Shown piece by piece: positions 8,065 to 17,115 of a stretch of DNA of 64,000 nt. The first letter of the stretch is position 1. Every line of letters starts with the position of its first letter. A model generated the notes under the pieces. It was not told the origin of the DNA. It saw only the letters and a program-made list of their open reading frames with translations, and did not search any database. The DNA comes from Advenella mimigardefordensis DPN7 (GTDB lineage Bacteria > Pseudomonadota > Gammaproteobacteria > Burkholderiales > Burkholderiaceae_B), in contig NZ_CP003915.1 in assembly GCF_000521505.1 (NCBI RefSeq), forward strand, positions 4,278,001 through 4,342,000, in the 5' to 3' direction. Position numbers and translations under genes: made by a program.

Positions 8065-8570
8065 CAGCGCACAAACTGGTCAACGTAATCGGCACCCAGG
8101 CCAACGCTTTCATAATGCTTGCGACACATGTCCAGCTTGGTGAACACATCTTCGTAACCCGTATGATTGCCTTCGCTGTCCACGTAATACATAATGCCGT
8201 TCACCTGGAACATGGTGATCATCTCTTCCACATCTTCAGGCACATACAGCGTGTGGGTTTCACCGGGCGGTTCAAAAACATAACTGCCTTCAGTCGCGAC
8301 CCAGTCATGCTCCAGATAGCGCCATGTGCCTTTGATCACATAGCCGTGGACGGGCTGGGGGTGCCGATGACAGCTGAGCACGCCGGATTTTCTGACACGC
8401 AACAGATTCATCCAGTATCCCTGTGATACGTTCAGGCATAGCGGACGAAACCAGACATTCGGCGCCTGCGGAACCCAGACGCGCTCATCGTCGGGAACAG
8501 CGTTGGGCACCACAATATCTTTCAATGCTTCTTTCGGATTAGGATAACGATAGGGAATAGGTTCGGTCAT
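8064..8570 (-). CDS. Cupin protein, 2,4'-dihydroxyacetophenone dioxygenase-like
   Basis: A 168-aa single-domain cupin. The first motif is VLSCHRHPQPVHGYVIKG (two His plus a later His; Fe ligands) and the second is YVFEPPGETHTLYVP (Glu and His). WMNLLRVRKSG and TMFQVNGIMYYVD are typical of the 2,4'-dihydroxyacetophenone dioxygenase/ChrR-type cupin group. Characterised members use Fe(II) and O2 to cleave an aliphatic C-C bond in hydroxy-aryl ketones. The partner genes (Bug receptor, two SDRs, IclR) support uptake and oxidation of a small aromatic or keto compound. The exact substrate is not known. Confidence 0.7.
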   Translation of the reverse strand: MTEPIPYRYPNPKEALKDIVVPNAVPDDERVWVPQAPNVWFRPLCLNVSQGYWMNLLRVRKSGVLSCHRHPQPVHGYVIKGTWRYLEHDWVATEGSYVFEPPGETHTLYVPEDVEEMITMFQVNGIMYYVDSEGNHTGYEDVFTKLDMCRKHYESVGLGADYVDQFVR

Positions 8571-8651
8571 GATTGTTCCTTGGCCCCATTCGAGTGGGGC
8601 GATATGTCAAATGTGAAGTCGATACAAACGGACGGCGTTACTTGGGCGGCG

Positions 8652-9620
8652 TTACTTGATACCGAGCTCTTGCAGTACCTTGCTGTACCCTTCCGTTTCA
8701 TTGGCCATTTTCTGCTCAAATGCTGTGCCGTCTGCATACACATAACCCAGATTCTGCTGCTTGATAGATTTGATCAATTCAGGATCCTGCGCCACTTTTT
8801 CAAATGCAGCTTTCAACACCTGAACGGCTTCGGCCGGCATATTTTTTGGGCCGGCAACACCACGCCAGGTACCGTAAGAAACATCAATACCCGCTTCTTT
8901 TGCGGTAGGCACGTCTTTGAACTCCGGCACACGCTCGTCACTCATGACCACCAGCAGGCGCATCTTGCCGCTGCGCACATATTCGGCTGCTTCAGCGGGA
9001 CTGGTCGCCACCGCATCTACCTGCTTGCCCAGCAAGGCCAGTAGTGATGGACCCGATCCGGGATACGGTACGTGCGTGACCTTGGTGCCGGACTTGACCT
9101 CGAACGCGCTGAGGGCCACATCGTAAACCGCGCCTGTGCCGGGGGTGCCCACGTTCATGCCATCTGGATTCTTTTTGGCTGCAGCGACAAATTCTTCTAC
9201 AGACTTATAGGGCGAATCATTGTGCACCACCAGTGTCGTCGGATCAGCGTTCAATTGAACCAGTGGTGTGAAGTCTTTGTAAGAACGGTCAAACAGATTC
9301 AGCAACGGCAAGGTCACAAACTCGCCGGTCACCACGGCCAGGGTGTAGCCGTCTGGTTTCTGGTTAAGGACATACTTCCACCCCACCGCGCCACCCGCGC
9401 CGGATTTGTTCAGCACGATCATGCCTTTGGGGAAATGCTTTTCTGCAGCTTTGGCGAAACTGCGGGCAACCGCGTCGGTGCCGCCGCCGGGCTGAAAGGG
9501 AACCACTAGTGTAATAGGCTGGGCAGGATAGTTATCTGCCGCGACCGCCAGAGCGGGAATGGTAGCCAGGCCGGCACAGGCAAGAAGTGAGCCCAGCAAG
9601 GCACGACGAGGGTAGATCAT
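8652..9620 (-). CDS. Bug/TctC-family periplasmic substrate-binding protein
   Basis: A 322-aa receptor with a signal peptide MIYPRRALLGSLLACAG...AVAA that starts with a twin-Arg. Then come the Bug signatures YPAQPITLVVPFQPGGGTDAVAR, NKSGAGGAVGW, KPDGYTL, VPYPGSGPSLLALLGKQVDA and VPTAKEAG. Bug proteins bind small carboxylates for tripartite tricarboxylate transporters; here no TctA/TctB genes are adjacent. The ATG at 9620, with GGAG upstream, is the start. A longer reading frame beyond it is made only of the ATCCATAA octamer array and is discarded. It is the first gene of the cupin-SDR-SDR-IclR operon, so it probably delivers that pathway's substrate. Confidence 0.85.
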   Translation of the reverse strand: MIYPRRALLGSLLACAGLATIPALAVAADNYPAQPITLVVPFQPGGGTDAVARSFAKAAEKHFPKGMIVLNKSGAGGAVGWKYVLNQKPDGYTLAVVTGEFVTLPLLNLFDRSYKDFTPLVQLNADPTTLVVHNDSPYKSVEEFVAAAKKNPDGMNVGTPGTGAVYDVALSAFEVKSGTKVTHVPYPGSGPSLLALLGKQVDAVATSPAEAAEYVRSGKMRLLVVMSDERVPEFKDVPTAKEAGIDVSYGTWRGVAGPKNMPAEAVQVLKAAFEKVAQDPELIKSIKQQNLGYVYADGTAFEQKMANETEGYSKVLQELGIK

Positions 9621-9704
9621 GACGGGTTTGTCTCCAGAGAAAGTCAATAGCGAAAAAATGCAAGCTGCGCGTGGTCGCACATATGAACACAAGCGCGTTG
9701 TTAT

Positions 9705-9760
9705 ATCCATAAATCCATAAATCCATAAATCCATAAATCCATAAATCCATAAATCCATAT
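9705..9760. repeat. Octanucleotide tandem repeat ATCCATAA upstream of the Bug gene
   Basis: Six perfect copies of ATCCATAA (9705-9752) plus a seventh with one change (9753-9760). It is followed by an inverted partner: CCATATTATGG (9755-9765) and TATTATGGAT around 9777-9786. The array starts 85 bp upstream of the Bug start codon, in its 5' untranslated or promoter region. Simple repeats in this position can vary in copy number by slippage and alter promoter spacing. Confidence 0.95.
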
Positions 9761-10001
9761 TATGGAATTATTTCTATATTATGGATACAGTGTATAGGCA
9801 TTGCGTTCGCCAGCCATCTGGGGAATACCCTTAATGACAGGTGAAATGATCACAAATGTATTAACAGTTATATCCGTAAGGCTCCGCAACCTAAAGCGAA
9901 CAAGAGCGCCCTGGCACAGAGTAGATTGCCATCTACCAACCGAAAAAGGGGTGTTCCCTGCCGGGAACGGGCCGCGAGCAGTCGACATGATCGCGGCGCA
10001 T

Positions 10002-10047
10002 AAAAAAATCCGGCTGCAGGCTTCCTTCCCGGAACCACGCAGCCGGA
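10002..10047 (-). terminator. Rho-independent terminator of the FetAB-like operon
   Basis: On the minus strand the 9-bp stem TCCGGCTGC/GCAGCCGGA (10039-10047 with 10009-10017) is followed by seven consecutive T. It begins 42 bp after the stop of the permease gene. Confidence 0.85.
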
Positions 10048-10088
10048 CTCACACGATTCCGGATGTGACCGCCACACCACCGCACGCA

Positions 10089-10892
10089 CTATTTAGACGA
10101 TTCGTGCAACTTCCAATACAAAAAATTATACTGAGGACTAAATACGCGCCGATAAACCAGCAACACAGCCAGCACGCACGCAATCGCCGACGAGGCAGTC
10201 AGCAGAAACATCAGCAGGATCTGATAGCGGATGGCCTGCTCGGGATCCTGCCCAGCCAGGATCTGACCGGTCATCATGCCCGGTAGGCTGACCAACCCGA
10301 TCACCATCATGCTGTTAATGGTGGGCATCATCCCTGCCCGCACCGCCGTCTGCGCCGCTTCTCGATAGGCTTCCCAGCCGCTCGCACCCAGCGACAGCAT
10401 CATCTCCACATGATCGCGCCGCTGAGTCAGTTCACTGGTGATGCGATCCAGTCCCAGCGACACGCCGGTCAGGGTATTGCCCATGATCATGCCCAGCACC
10501 GGGATCACATATTGAGGTGAATACCAGGGCTGTATCCGCAGAATCAATACAAGGCCGATGGCCATAGTCAGCCAGGAGGGTATCCAGATCGAAAACAGTG
10601 CATCAAACTGCATGCCACTGTAACGAATACGACTGCGATTTCTGGCGGAAAGCCCGGCTATCAGCGTCATCACAGTCATGATGGCCAGCACGATATACCA
10701 TTTGTCTGCAGCAAAAACCCATTTGAGAATCAGGCCGATGGCAAACAATTGCACCACCATCCGTACAGAGGCAATCAGCAATTGCTTCTCAAGCCTGAGC
10801 CGCAGCAGAATTGAAATCAGCCCATTGGCCAGGATCAGCATTGCCGCCAGGCCGATTTGCCCGATCGATATTTCCATATATTGAAGATTCAT
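10089..10892 (-). CDS. fetB: ABC transporter permease, FetB/UPF0014 family
   Basis: A 267-aa membrane protein with about seven helices matching the UPF0014/FetB family. Features are ILLRLRLEKQLLIASVRMVVQLFAIGLIL near the N-terminus, a central PVLGMIMGNTLTGVSLGLDR, the EAYREAAQTAVRAGMMPTINSMM coupling loop and VSLPGMMTGQILAGQDPEQA. E. coli FetAB is proposed to export iron and to help against peroxide stress. Its start overlaps the ATPase stop by 4 bp, as in E. coli fetA-fetB. The substrate here is inferred from the family only. Confidence 0.85.
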   Translation of the reverse strand: MNLQYMEISIGQIGLAAMLILANGLISILLRLRLEKQLLIASVRMVVQLFAIGLILKWVFAADKWYIVLAIMTVMTLIAGLSARNRSRIRYSGMQFDALFSIWIPSWLTMAIGLVLILRIQPWYSPQYVIPVLGMIMGNTLTGVSLGLDRITSELTQRRDHVEMMLSLGASGWEAYREAAQTAVRAGMMPTINSMMVIGLVSLPGMMTGQILAGQDPEQAIRYQILLMFLLTASSAIACVLAVLLVYRRVFSPQYNFLYWKLHESSK

Positions 10893-11608
10893 TTCTGCCG
10901 TCCTGCTGTTTCATCGGTCGTGAGCTGACCGCTTTTCATTTGCCATACACGATTACCCACCCGGGCTTTTTGCTGTTCGTCGTGGCTGATCCACAGGGTC
11001 GCCGTCTGCTGCTTATTTACCTGCATCCAGTGCTCAATCAGCTTTTCCACCAGTTGCGCAGTGGATTCATCCAGCGCAGAAGTCGGTTCATCCAGCAGCA
11101 ACAAACAGGGATCCAGCTGCAAGACGCGCAACAGACAGACCAGTTGCTTCTCGCCACCGGACAATGTGCTCCCATCCTTGTCCAGAAACGTGTTGGGCCG
11201 ATCGATGGCTTGCAGAAAACGTTCAATTTTCTGCCGGTCATATTTTTTATTTTTGTTCACTGCCAGGCAAAATGGAAAGGTTAGATTACCTTCCACGCTG
11301 GTCTGCATCAATACCGGGCTTTGCCGGATATAGGCAACCTGCGCCCGGTAGCGACAGGCGTCGGCGGGTTGTACCGGCTTGCCGTACAGGATCAGCTCGC
11401 CGGCATCGGGCTGGTCCAGCAGGGCCAGAGTGCGCACGAACACACTTTTGCCGGAACCCGAGGCGCCGGACAGCACGATGCGATCACCGCGCCGGATGTG
11501 ACAGTCTGCCGGATGCAGCAGGAAATGACCATTCAACGGGTCTTTGCGACTGAGATTGCTTGCCTGCAATAAGGCGGGTGCCTTCACTTCTGAATTTTCG
11601 GTTACCAC
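10889..11608 (-). CDS. fetA: ABC transporter ATP-binding protein, FetA-like
   Basis: A 239-aa single nucleotide-binding domain. The Walker A is GASGSGKS near residue 48, the Q-loop is in YIRQSPVLM, the signature is LSGGEKQ, Walker B is CLLLLDEPTSALD and the switch His is in WISHDEQ. It is short compared with most ABC ATPases, as expected for FetA. The start is GTG at 11608, because no ATG is available before the first conserved strand. It forms a two-gene unit with the permease. A His-poor C-terminus gives no extra regulatory domain. Confidence 0.85.
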   Translation of the reverse strand: MVTENSEVKAPALLQASNLSRKDPLNGHFLLHPADCHIRRGDRIVLSGASGSGKSVFVRTLALLDQPDAGELILYGKPVQPADACRYRAQVAYIRQSPVLMQTSVEGNLTFPFCLAVNKNKKYDRQKIERFLQAIDRPNTFLDKDGSTLSGGEKQLVCLLRVLQLDPCLLLLDEPTSALDESTAQLVEKLIEHWMQVNKQQTATLWISHDEQQKARVGNRVWQMKSGQLTTDETAGRQK

Positions 11609-11773
11609 AATGTATGCTTACCATCGTTGACAACGGTGTCGCAGGACAACCGTCAAAAGGCTGCTGCCCATGCAGCGGCGCTGTGGGACCACGGTAGAAC
11701 CGGCCAAATGCCATTCACCGGGAACCCGCACAATATACACCGAAAGCGCCGTTAGAAAGTGGCTCCCGCAGAC

Positions 11774-13552
11774 TCAGGCAGATGGTTTGCCCTGCTTGCC
11801 TGGCTCACCAGAATCACCGGGCCTCCCTGGCTTATCTGGCACCAGGTAAGGAATCCTGAATATGACATCCCGGTCTTTTTGTTTTTCAGGCTCGGAAAGC
11901 GTTGCCCAATCCACCATAGAAGGATGCAGGCGCCGCCGGTCATCTCGTTGCGGACCATAGCGCCAGCCGGCCAGATAACGCTGCGCCACCCAGCGCGCAT
12001 GCTCTACTTGCGCCAGCATTTGCACCTCTTCAGCAGTGAAGGACAGCGCGCCATGCACACCCGCCCCCTGCTCCGGCGTCCCCACCAGTTTGCCGCACAT
12101 CGCCAGTTTGTAGGCAATATGATCGGCCTGCGCACGGTTCGTATCTCTGGCCTGTTCATTCAACATATCCCACGATTGCTTGAAGGCCTCGCTTTCGCTG
12201 ATCGAACCCTGCTGTGGTGCAAGTTGCTGCAGATAGTCTTCGTGAATGCTGCGCGCCGTGATATCCAGGCGTTCCTGGGTAATCAGCTCCACCTGGCAGA
12301 CCGATTCCAGGCTACCGAAAAAAGTCAGGCGGTTTAATCTGCTCTGTCGGGAGCGAAGGAGCGCATTCAGGCCATCATTTTGATAATTCAGCACATACAC
12401 GCGAAATACATCGGCTGGTGTCGCATGTAATATTTCAAGTGACAATTTCAGATTGGCTGAGTCATCGTCAAATGCAACGATCACCACCGGTACAAGATGC
12501 TCCGGTGGATCAATAACAAGCTCATTCAAAATGGGTTCATAAGCGCCGTCAAACGTCATAAATTTGATTGATGACACCATCGCGGCGCCAGGATACTCGG
12601 CGGCCAGTTCGCGGCCCATCTGTTCGGCGTTAGCGCCATACACAATAATGTCGGGCGACGCCGGGTTAAGCGTATGCATCACCTGCAAGGCCTGTACCAG
12701 CAAGGCTCTGGCCGTAGGCCCCGTACCAAAGACAATCAGCCGGAATACCGCCTGCGGGTCCTGCATATTTTGCGCATAATCATAAGGCAGCCGCGCAAAG
12801 AACTGCCGGGCAATCATCTGATGGTGGTTGAAGAACCGCAAGTCAATGCCGTTTTGCTTTTCATCTTCGAAATAGTCCGATTGCTGCAGCATCGCGCTGA
12901 CTTTCGCATTACCGATATGCAGAAAACAGCGTACCTGATATTTCCCGGGGTGCTTTTGCGTGATCTGGTGCAGCGCCTGCACCACATTAATGGTGGTTTG
13001 CTCTTTATCCAGAAAACAAATCATGAAGCGCGCGCTGCGAATACCCGCATCCTGCAGCACAGTGCTTTGCGTCGCATCACCAAAATAAACCAAATGCCCT
13101 TCACGCCGCAGCGCCCCCGCATTCCGGTGTTCAGCGTTCAGTTCAATGGCCACCCCCGTGGTATCGTGGGTATTCTTCAGGTCACCCAGCAATGCGCGAC
13201 CCTTTTGATTGATGCCGATCACCAGTATCTGGTTGCGCCTGAATAGCAGTCGAAATTGGGTGTAGTACTCAACGAAGAGCTTCTGCGCAATCCGGTACAT
13301 CCCGGCCAGCAAGGCCACCGTTACCACGATTTTGACCAATGTCAGTTGCCATGGCAGATTTTCCGGGGGCAAAGAAGACGCCACCGGATCCGAACCCATC
13401 AAGGTCCGCAAGGTACGGTACAGTCGTTCCGGAAGATAGAGCCATTCATTAATCTGTGGGTATTGTTTCCCCAGGCCATTCCAGGTCAGCACGATGACCG
13501 CAAGCCCACCCAGCAAGACCAGAATACTTTTTGTTCGACGCGATAGTTTCAT
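11774..13552 (-). CDS. Two-TM, double TrkA-N (Rossmann) protein with C-terminal RyR domain
   Basis: A 592-aa protein. Helix TM1 spans about residues 9-24 and TM2 about 70-88, with a 45-residue loop lacking a TVGYG potassium filter. A first TrkA-N-like Rossmann domain starts at ILVIGINQKGRALL (about 109) and includes LVYFGDATQSTVLQDAGI. A second starts near FRLIVFGTGPTARALL (about 276). The C-terminal RyR domain has EHARWVAQRYLAGWRYG and RRRLHPSMVDWATLSEPEK (about 508-560). The last 20 residues are a collagen-like Gly-X-Y run. TrkA-N domains bind NAD(H) or nucleotides; bacterial RyR domains are proposed nucleotide sensors. The ATG directly abuts the stop of the upstream TIR gene, so coupling is certain. 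Inference: a nucleotide-gated membrane effector or sensor. Confidence 0.75.
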   Translation of the reverse strand: MKLSRRTKSILVLLGGLAVIVLTWNGLGKQYPQINEWLYLPERLYRTLRTLMGSDPVASSLPPENLPWQLTLVKIVVTVALLAGMYRIAQKLFVEYYTQFRLLFRRNQILVIGINQKGRALLGDLKNTHDTTGVAIELNAEHRNAGALRREGHLVYFGDATQSTVLQDAGIRSARFMICFLDKEQTTINVVQALHQITQKHPGKYQVRCFLHIGNAKVSAMLQQSDYFEDEKQNGIDLRFFNHHQMIARQFFARLPYDYAQNMQDPQAVFRLIVFGTGPTARALLVQALQVMHTLNPASPDIIVYGANAEQMGRELAAEYPGAAMVSSIKFMTFDGAYEPILNELVIDPPEHLVPVVIVAFDDDSANLKLSLEILHATPADVFRVYVLNYQNDGLNALLRSRQSRLNRLTFFGSLESVCQVELITQERLDITARSIHEDYLQQLAPQQGSISESEAFKQSWDMLNEQARDTNRAQADHIAYKLAMCGKLVGTPEQGAGVHGALSFTAEEVQMLAQVEHARWVAQRYLAGWRYGPQRDDRRRLHPSMVDWATLSEPEKQKDRDVIFRIPYLVPDKPGRPGDSGEPGKQGKPSA

Positions 13553-16500
13553 TTATGGATGTTCCTGCATGTTTTTCTGCGCCTGTTCAAGCAGGGCCGT
13601 GGTTTTTTCCCGGACGCCGGCGTCTTTTACGCGGTTCAGTTGCAGGCGAACCATATGGCTCAGGCTGCGCGCAACAAAAGCGGTATCCTTATTCCTACTG
13701 TAATAAACGGCCAGCGCTGCTCTGGCCATCGGATGAAAACGCCAATATCGATCAATCAATCTCAATTGATCATCGTCTCGTACCGGAATGTATTTGTCCA
13801 GATAGGCGGTCAATGGCCGCGAAGAACCCGGCACGGGTGGCCTTACATAGGGATCCTGGAAAAACCACGAATCCGGACGCTGGCTGACGCCCGGCGCGTC
13901 AATCACGGCAGCACTCTCGCTATCATATTTTTTACCAAAATAAATTTCAGTTTGATCCGCCAATTCGTTCGCGGGCGCCAGCAAGGCATTGGGCACCGCC
14001 CATACATTCAACACGACCTGGTCGGCTCTGACATCCAGCGTCAGAATATCCTTGCCATCCGGCATCATCTCAACGTCCGTGATCCTGCTGGTGCCAAAGG
14101 GCATCACAACCGGTACCGCCGTCGTGGTGTCATACATCGCGATACCTTTGTCGCTGCCAAGCGTTTGTGGATCGGTCGTAAACAGATACTTGCTATCGGC
14201 AGAAAAATTCATATAGCCGCCAAGCGCGTCGTTTTTGATTTTCTGCCCTATCGGCCGCTGTTTCTCCAGATTCCACAAACGTATATATCTATTATCTTCG
14301 GCCACTGCCAGCACTTTGCCGTCCGGACTCAGACGCGCCTTTGGCAAATCGCCAGCTGTCGGGAACTTCAGCGGTTTGGTGAAATCGGACAGATCATACA
14401 GTTGCGCCCTGTCATTGAAAAAAGTCAGCAAGTATTGATTATCGGGTGTGAAAAAGGCGCCTTTGATCGGGGTGCTTTCCTGATGCAACTGCTTGCCAGT
14501 TGCAATATCTGTCACCCGCCAATTACCACGTACATCCAAAGACAGCAGCGTTGATAAATCTTCGGATAATTTGTACTTCTCCTTCTTTTTGAGATCGACG
14601 GTTCGCACACGCTCGCCTGACTCTATGTTCCAGATGCCAAGGTGGGTGTCGTCGATTCTTGATGAAAATTGCGTGCCATCATGGCTGAACGACAACAACC
14701 CTTTCACAGACATCGTCTTGCCTATCGGTTTACCGGTACCTGCCCGAAAAAAACGCAATTGGTTAAAACCGTCTTTTTCCGGTGTTGACACAGCATAGAC
14801 AACATCATTTTCAGCCAGCACGCCGAAATAGCTTATGGCAGATGGCGTGTTCACAAAATCACGCACGCCCCCTTTGCCGTTCAGAGCAAGATACTGCAGC
14901 GAGTGGCTGTTTTTCTTAAGAAACAGCACGCCCGAACTGTCAGGTGTGGCATAGAGACTGACCAGCGCAGAATCCAGCACAAATTGCGAACGCAATAATG
15001 ATGGCGCCAGGTCTGTCACCAGATAGTACGAACCTTGCTGATTGACCACTCGCTGCGTCATATCCGGCGATACACCGGATGAGATATCATGAAACAAGCG
15101 CTCCAGATTAATTGCCGATTCACCGGTTAACAACACCTTATCGGTCGCCATTTCATGGACGGTATACTGGCCGCCCCAAAGGGTCGTATACGTTTTTCCA
15201 TCGTCATTGAAATAAACGTCGTCTGGTACGAACTTAGCCGGCACCTTGCTTACCTGACGATCATCGCGTTGCAGATCAATGTGGTACATGCCTTTAACTG
15301 CGCGCGCAAACAGATGTTGAGCGTCAGGGCTGAATCTCACATTCGCAACGCCCCCAGGGACCGGGTAATTCCGAGCCTGCTGCAGTTCTCCTTCAGCATT
15401 GACAGGGTAAACGAGCACGCGACTATTGTTTTCATCGCTGGCATAAAATGCAATCGCCCTGCCTTGCGGTTCGATCACCACGCGCTCCGAACTGGTGCTC
15501 TGGCTGCGCGGAGTCGGCACCTCATCCACAACAATCTGACCAGTACGAAGATTAACGATTTGTGATTTGATGTACTGTGCCTCGCCGTTCGTGCCGGCCC
15601 ACGCCTGTATAACAAGCCAGTTGCCGTTATCGTCAGGCGTAAAACTGGCAAGCCGCAAATCTGAAGGCATCTCGTAAACGATACGGGCGGGCTTGCCCTC
15701 TTCCCATGCCCCTATCTTGCTATCGGCCCTCGTAAAATACAGAACATTGCGATTATCAAATTTCATTTTCGACAACGAGCTGGCATTCACATCGCTCAAA
15801 ATCGTATGCAGTTTCTGACTATAGGCATCCCAGATCTGCACGCCGCGCTTCGCATTGGAAGAGGCATCCACAGCGGCAATCCAATGACCATCCGGACTGA
15901 ATACGGGCGCAGATTCCACCCGGGGCATCAACGTCATGCCGTTCTCGCGCATCAGCATGGATTGCACAAATAAAGCCGTTCGTTCATTGCCGTAGCGAGT
16001 GGCCGCCGCCATGTACGCCGCGCCTTCCCCCACTTCTCTCTGATCAATTCTGTTCAGGCCCGACAAAAACAGCGAACGCGACAGCATGGTTTGCGCGCTG
16101 TTGCGCTCTGTCCAGGCGTATATACCCAGCGCTACCGCCATCAGTGCCAGCACCCCAATCACAACTGCAATCCGCTTGACGATTTTGGTGCGCTGCCTGG
16201 CCTTAACCAGTTGATAGGCCTGATCACGCTGGGTGAGATCGCCCAGCGGCACATCCAGCAACCCGGCAATAATCTTGAGTTTGGCCAGTTCGAGCCGATC
16301 CTTGTAGGCCTGAACACGACGATCCACTTCCTTGCGGGAAAGGGTTTTATCGTCCTGCAATACCTGCCGGTAGGCTTGCGGTGTTGTAAAGCCCTGTTCC
16401 TGCGTACCGGGCAGACGCGCATCGGCAGCAATGGGCTCCTGGCTCACGCTGTGGTCAATATTGCCGGACTCGTCTACACGATAACGCAGCACCTCGGGAA

Positions 16501-16927
16501 AGCACTGCAGCTCAGTTGATTCCGTGCCGTATTCGGGTTCGCCTGCAAGAATCAGCGCAATAATCCGATTACTTTTGCCGGTCCGCTTGAAGTGGCGCAG
16601 TTCTTCCCCAACATAAACAGACCTGGCCGATCGCGGTGAACTCAGATAAACAAGATAAGCGGACGCGTCCAGCGCCGTGGTGAGTGCCGACGTTAAATTC
16701 GAACTGGCTGACAGTTCTTTTTCATCCTGAAAAACGGGATAGATGTTCGCCGGGATCGGCTTGCCGGCACGATTGGGTTTGCCCACCAGATCGGCGGGCA
16801 CCTCGTACGTCTCCAGTTCGTGATGCAGCCAGTCTGCCCATTTGCGCCCTTCCTCCCGGTTATCAGCATGGCTGTAACTGATGAACGCCGCGTAGGTCTG
16901 CCGGCTGTCTGCCGCTTCTTCAGTCAT
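13553..16927 (-). CDS. TIR-domain, single-TM, beta-propeller protein
   Basis: An 1124-aa protein. The TIR domain is at about residues 10-150: AAFISYSHAD as first strand, VFQDEKELSASS as BB-loop region, and SVYVGEELRHF carrying the likely catalytic Glu around 108-109. A charged linker follows, then one TM helix at about 252-271 (AVVIGVLALMAVALGIYAW). About 800 residues of WD40-like or YVTN-like blades come next (repeated FSPD, LSPDG and IWN/LWN motifs), and the C-terminus is helical. TIR enzymes hydrolyse or cyclise NAD. This TIR plus TM plus propeller layout is common but little studied in proteobacteria. The propeller would face the periplasm if the TIR is cytoplasmic. No ribosome site is obvious before the ATG. 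It is operonic with the RyR protein. Confidence 0.8.
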   Translation of the reverse strand: MTEEAADSRQTYAAFISYSHADNREEGRKWADWLHHELETYEVPADLVGKPNRAGKPIPANIYPVFQDEKELSASSNLTSALTTALDASAYLVYLSSPRSARSVYVGEELRHFKRTGKSNRIIALILAGEPEYGTESTELQCFPEVLRYRVDESGNIDHSVSQEPIAADARLPGTQEQGFTTPQAYRQVLQDDKTLSRKEVDRRVQAYKDRLELAKLKIIAGLLDVPLGDLTQRDQAYQLVKARQRTKIVKRIAVVIGVLALMAVALGIYAWTERNSAQTMLSRSLFLSGLNRIDQREVGEGAAYMAAATRYGNERTALFVQSMLMRENGMTLMPRVESAPVFSPDGHWIAAVDASSNAKRGVQIWDAYSQKLHTILSDVNASSLSKMKFDNRNVLYFTRADSKIGAWEEGKPARIVYEMPSDLRLASFTPDDNGNWLVIQAWAGTNGEAQYIKSQIVNLRTGQIVVDEVPTPRSQSTSSERVVIEPQGRAIAFYASDENNSRVLVYPVNAEGELQQARNYPVPGGVANVRFSPDAQHLFARAVKGMYHIDLQRDDRQVSKVPAKFVPDDVYFNDDGKTYTTLWGGQYTVHEMATDKVLLTGESAINLERLFHDISSGVSPDMTQRVVNQQGSYYLVTDLAPSLLRSQFVLDSALVSLYATPDSSGVLFLKKNSHSLQYLALNGKGGVRDFVNTPSAISYFGVLAENDVVYAVSTPEKDGFNQLRFFRAGTGKPIGKTMSVKGLLSFSHDGTQFSSRIDDTHLGIWNIESGERVRTVDLKKKEKYKLSEDLSTLLSLDVRGNWRVTDIATGKQLHQESTPIKGAFFTPDNQYLLTFFNDRAQLYDLSDFTKPLKFPTAGDLPKARLSPDGKVLAVAEDNRYIRLWNLEKQRPIGQKIKNDALGGYMNFSADSKYLFTTDPQTLGSDKGIAMYDTTTAVPVVMPFGTSRITDVEMMPDGKDILTLDVRADQVVLNVWAVPNALLAPANELADQTEIYFGKKYDSESAAVIDAPGVSQRPDSWFFQDPYVRPPVPGSSRPLTAYLDKYIPVRDDDQLRLIDRYWRFHPMARAALAVYYSRNKDTAFVARSLSHMVRLQLNRVKDAGVREKTTALLEQAQKNMQEHP

Positions 16928-17115
16928 ATTTATTTATCTATGCAGACAGGTTCAGAGTCACCCTTTTACCCGAGAAGTGCTGCACAGACAATATGTCCGC
17001 TCCCTTTTCCGTGAGAAATGATGTATCGGATTGTGAATGCGGTTGTATTTGCATTTGAAACACCCGGCACAATTGGCCGACACAACCGGCAAATCTGGCG
17101 CAGAACAGTACTCGT

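Larger units (their letters stand above)
9621..10088. other. Intergenic region with octamer repeats and a terminator
   Basis: 468 bp between the Bug gene and the FetB-like gene. It contains the octamer array (9705-9760), an AT-rich probable promoter zone for the Bug operon to its right, and the FetAB terminator at 10002-10047. No gene is seen. Confidence 0.8.

Noticed and set aside
9621..9758. N-terminal extension of the Bug protein made of MDLWIYGF repeats
   Set aside because: It is a translation of the octamer array; the real signal peptide starts at 9620 with a ribosome site.
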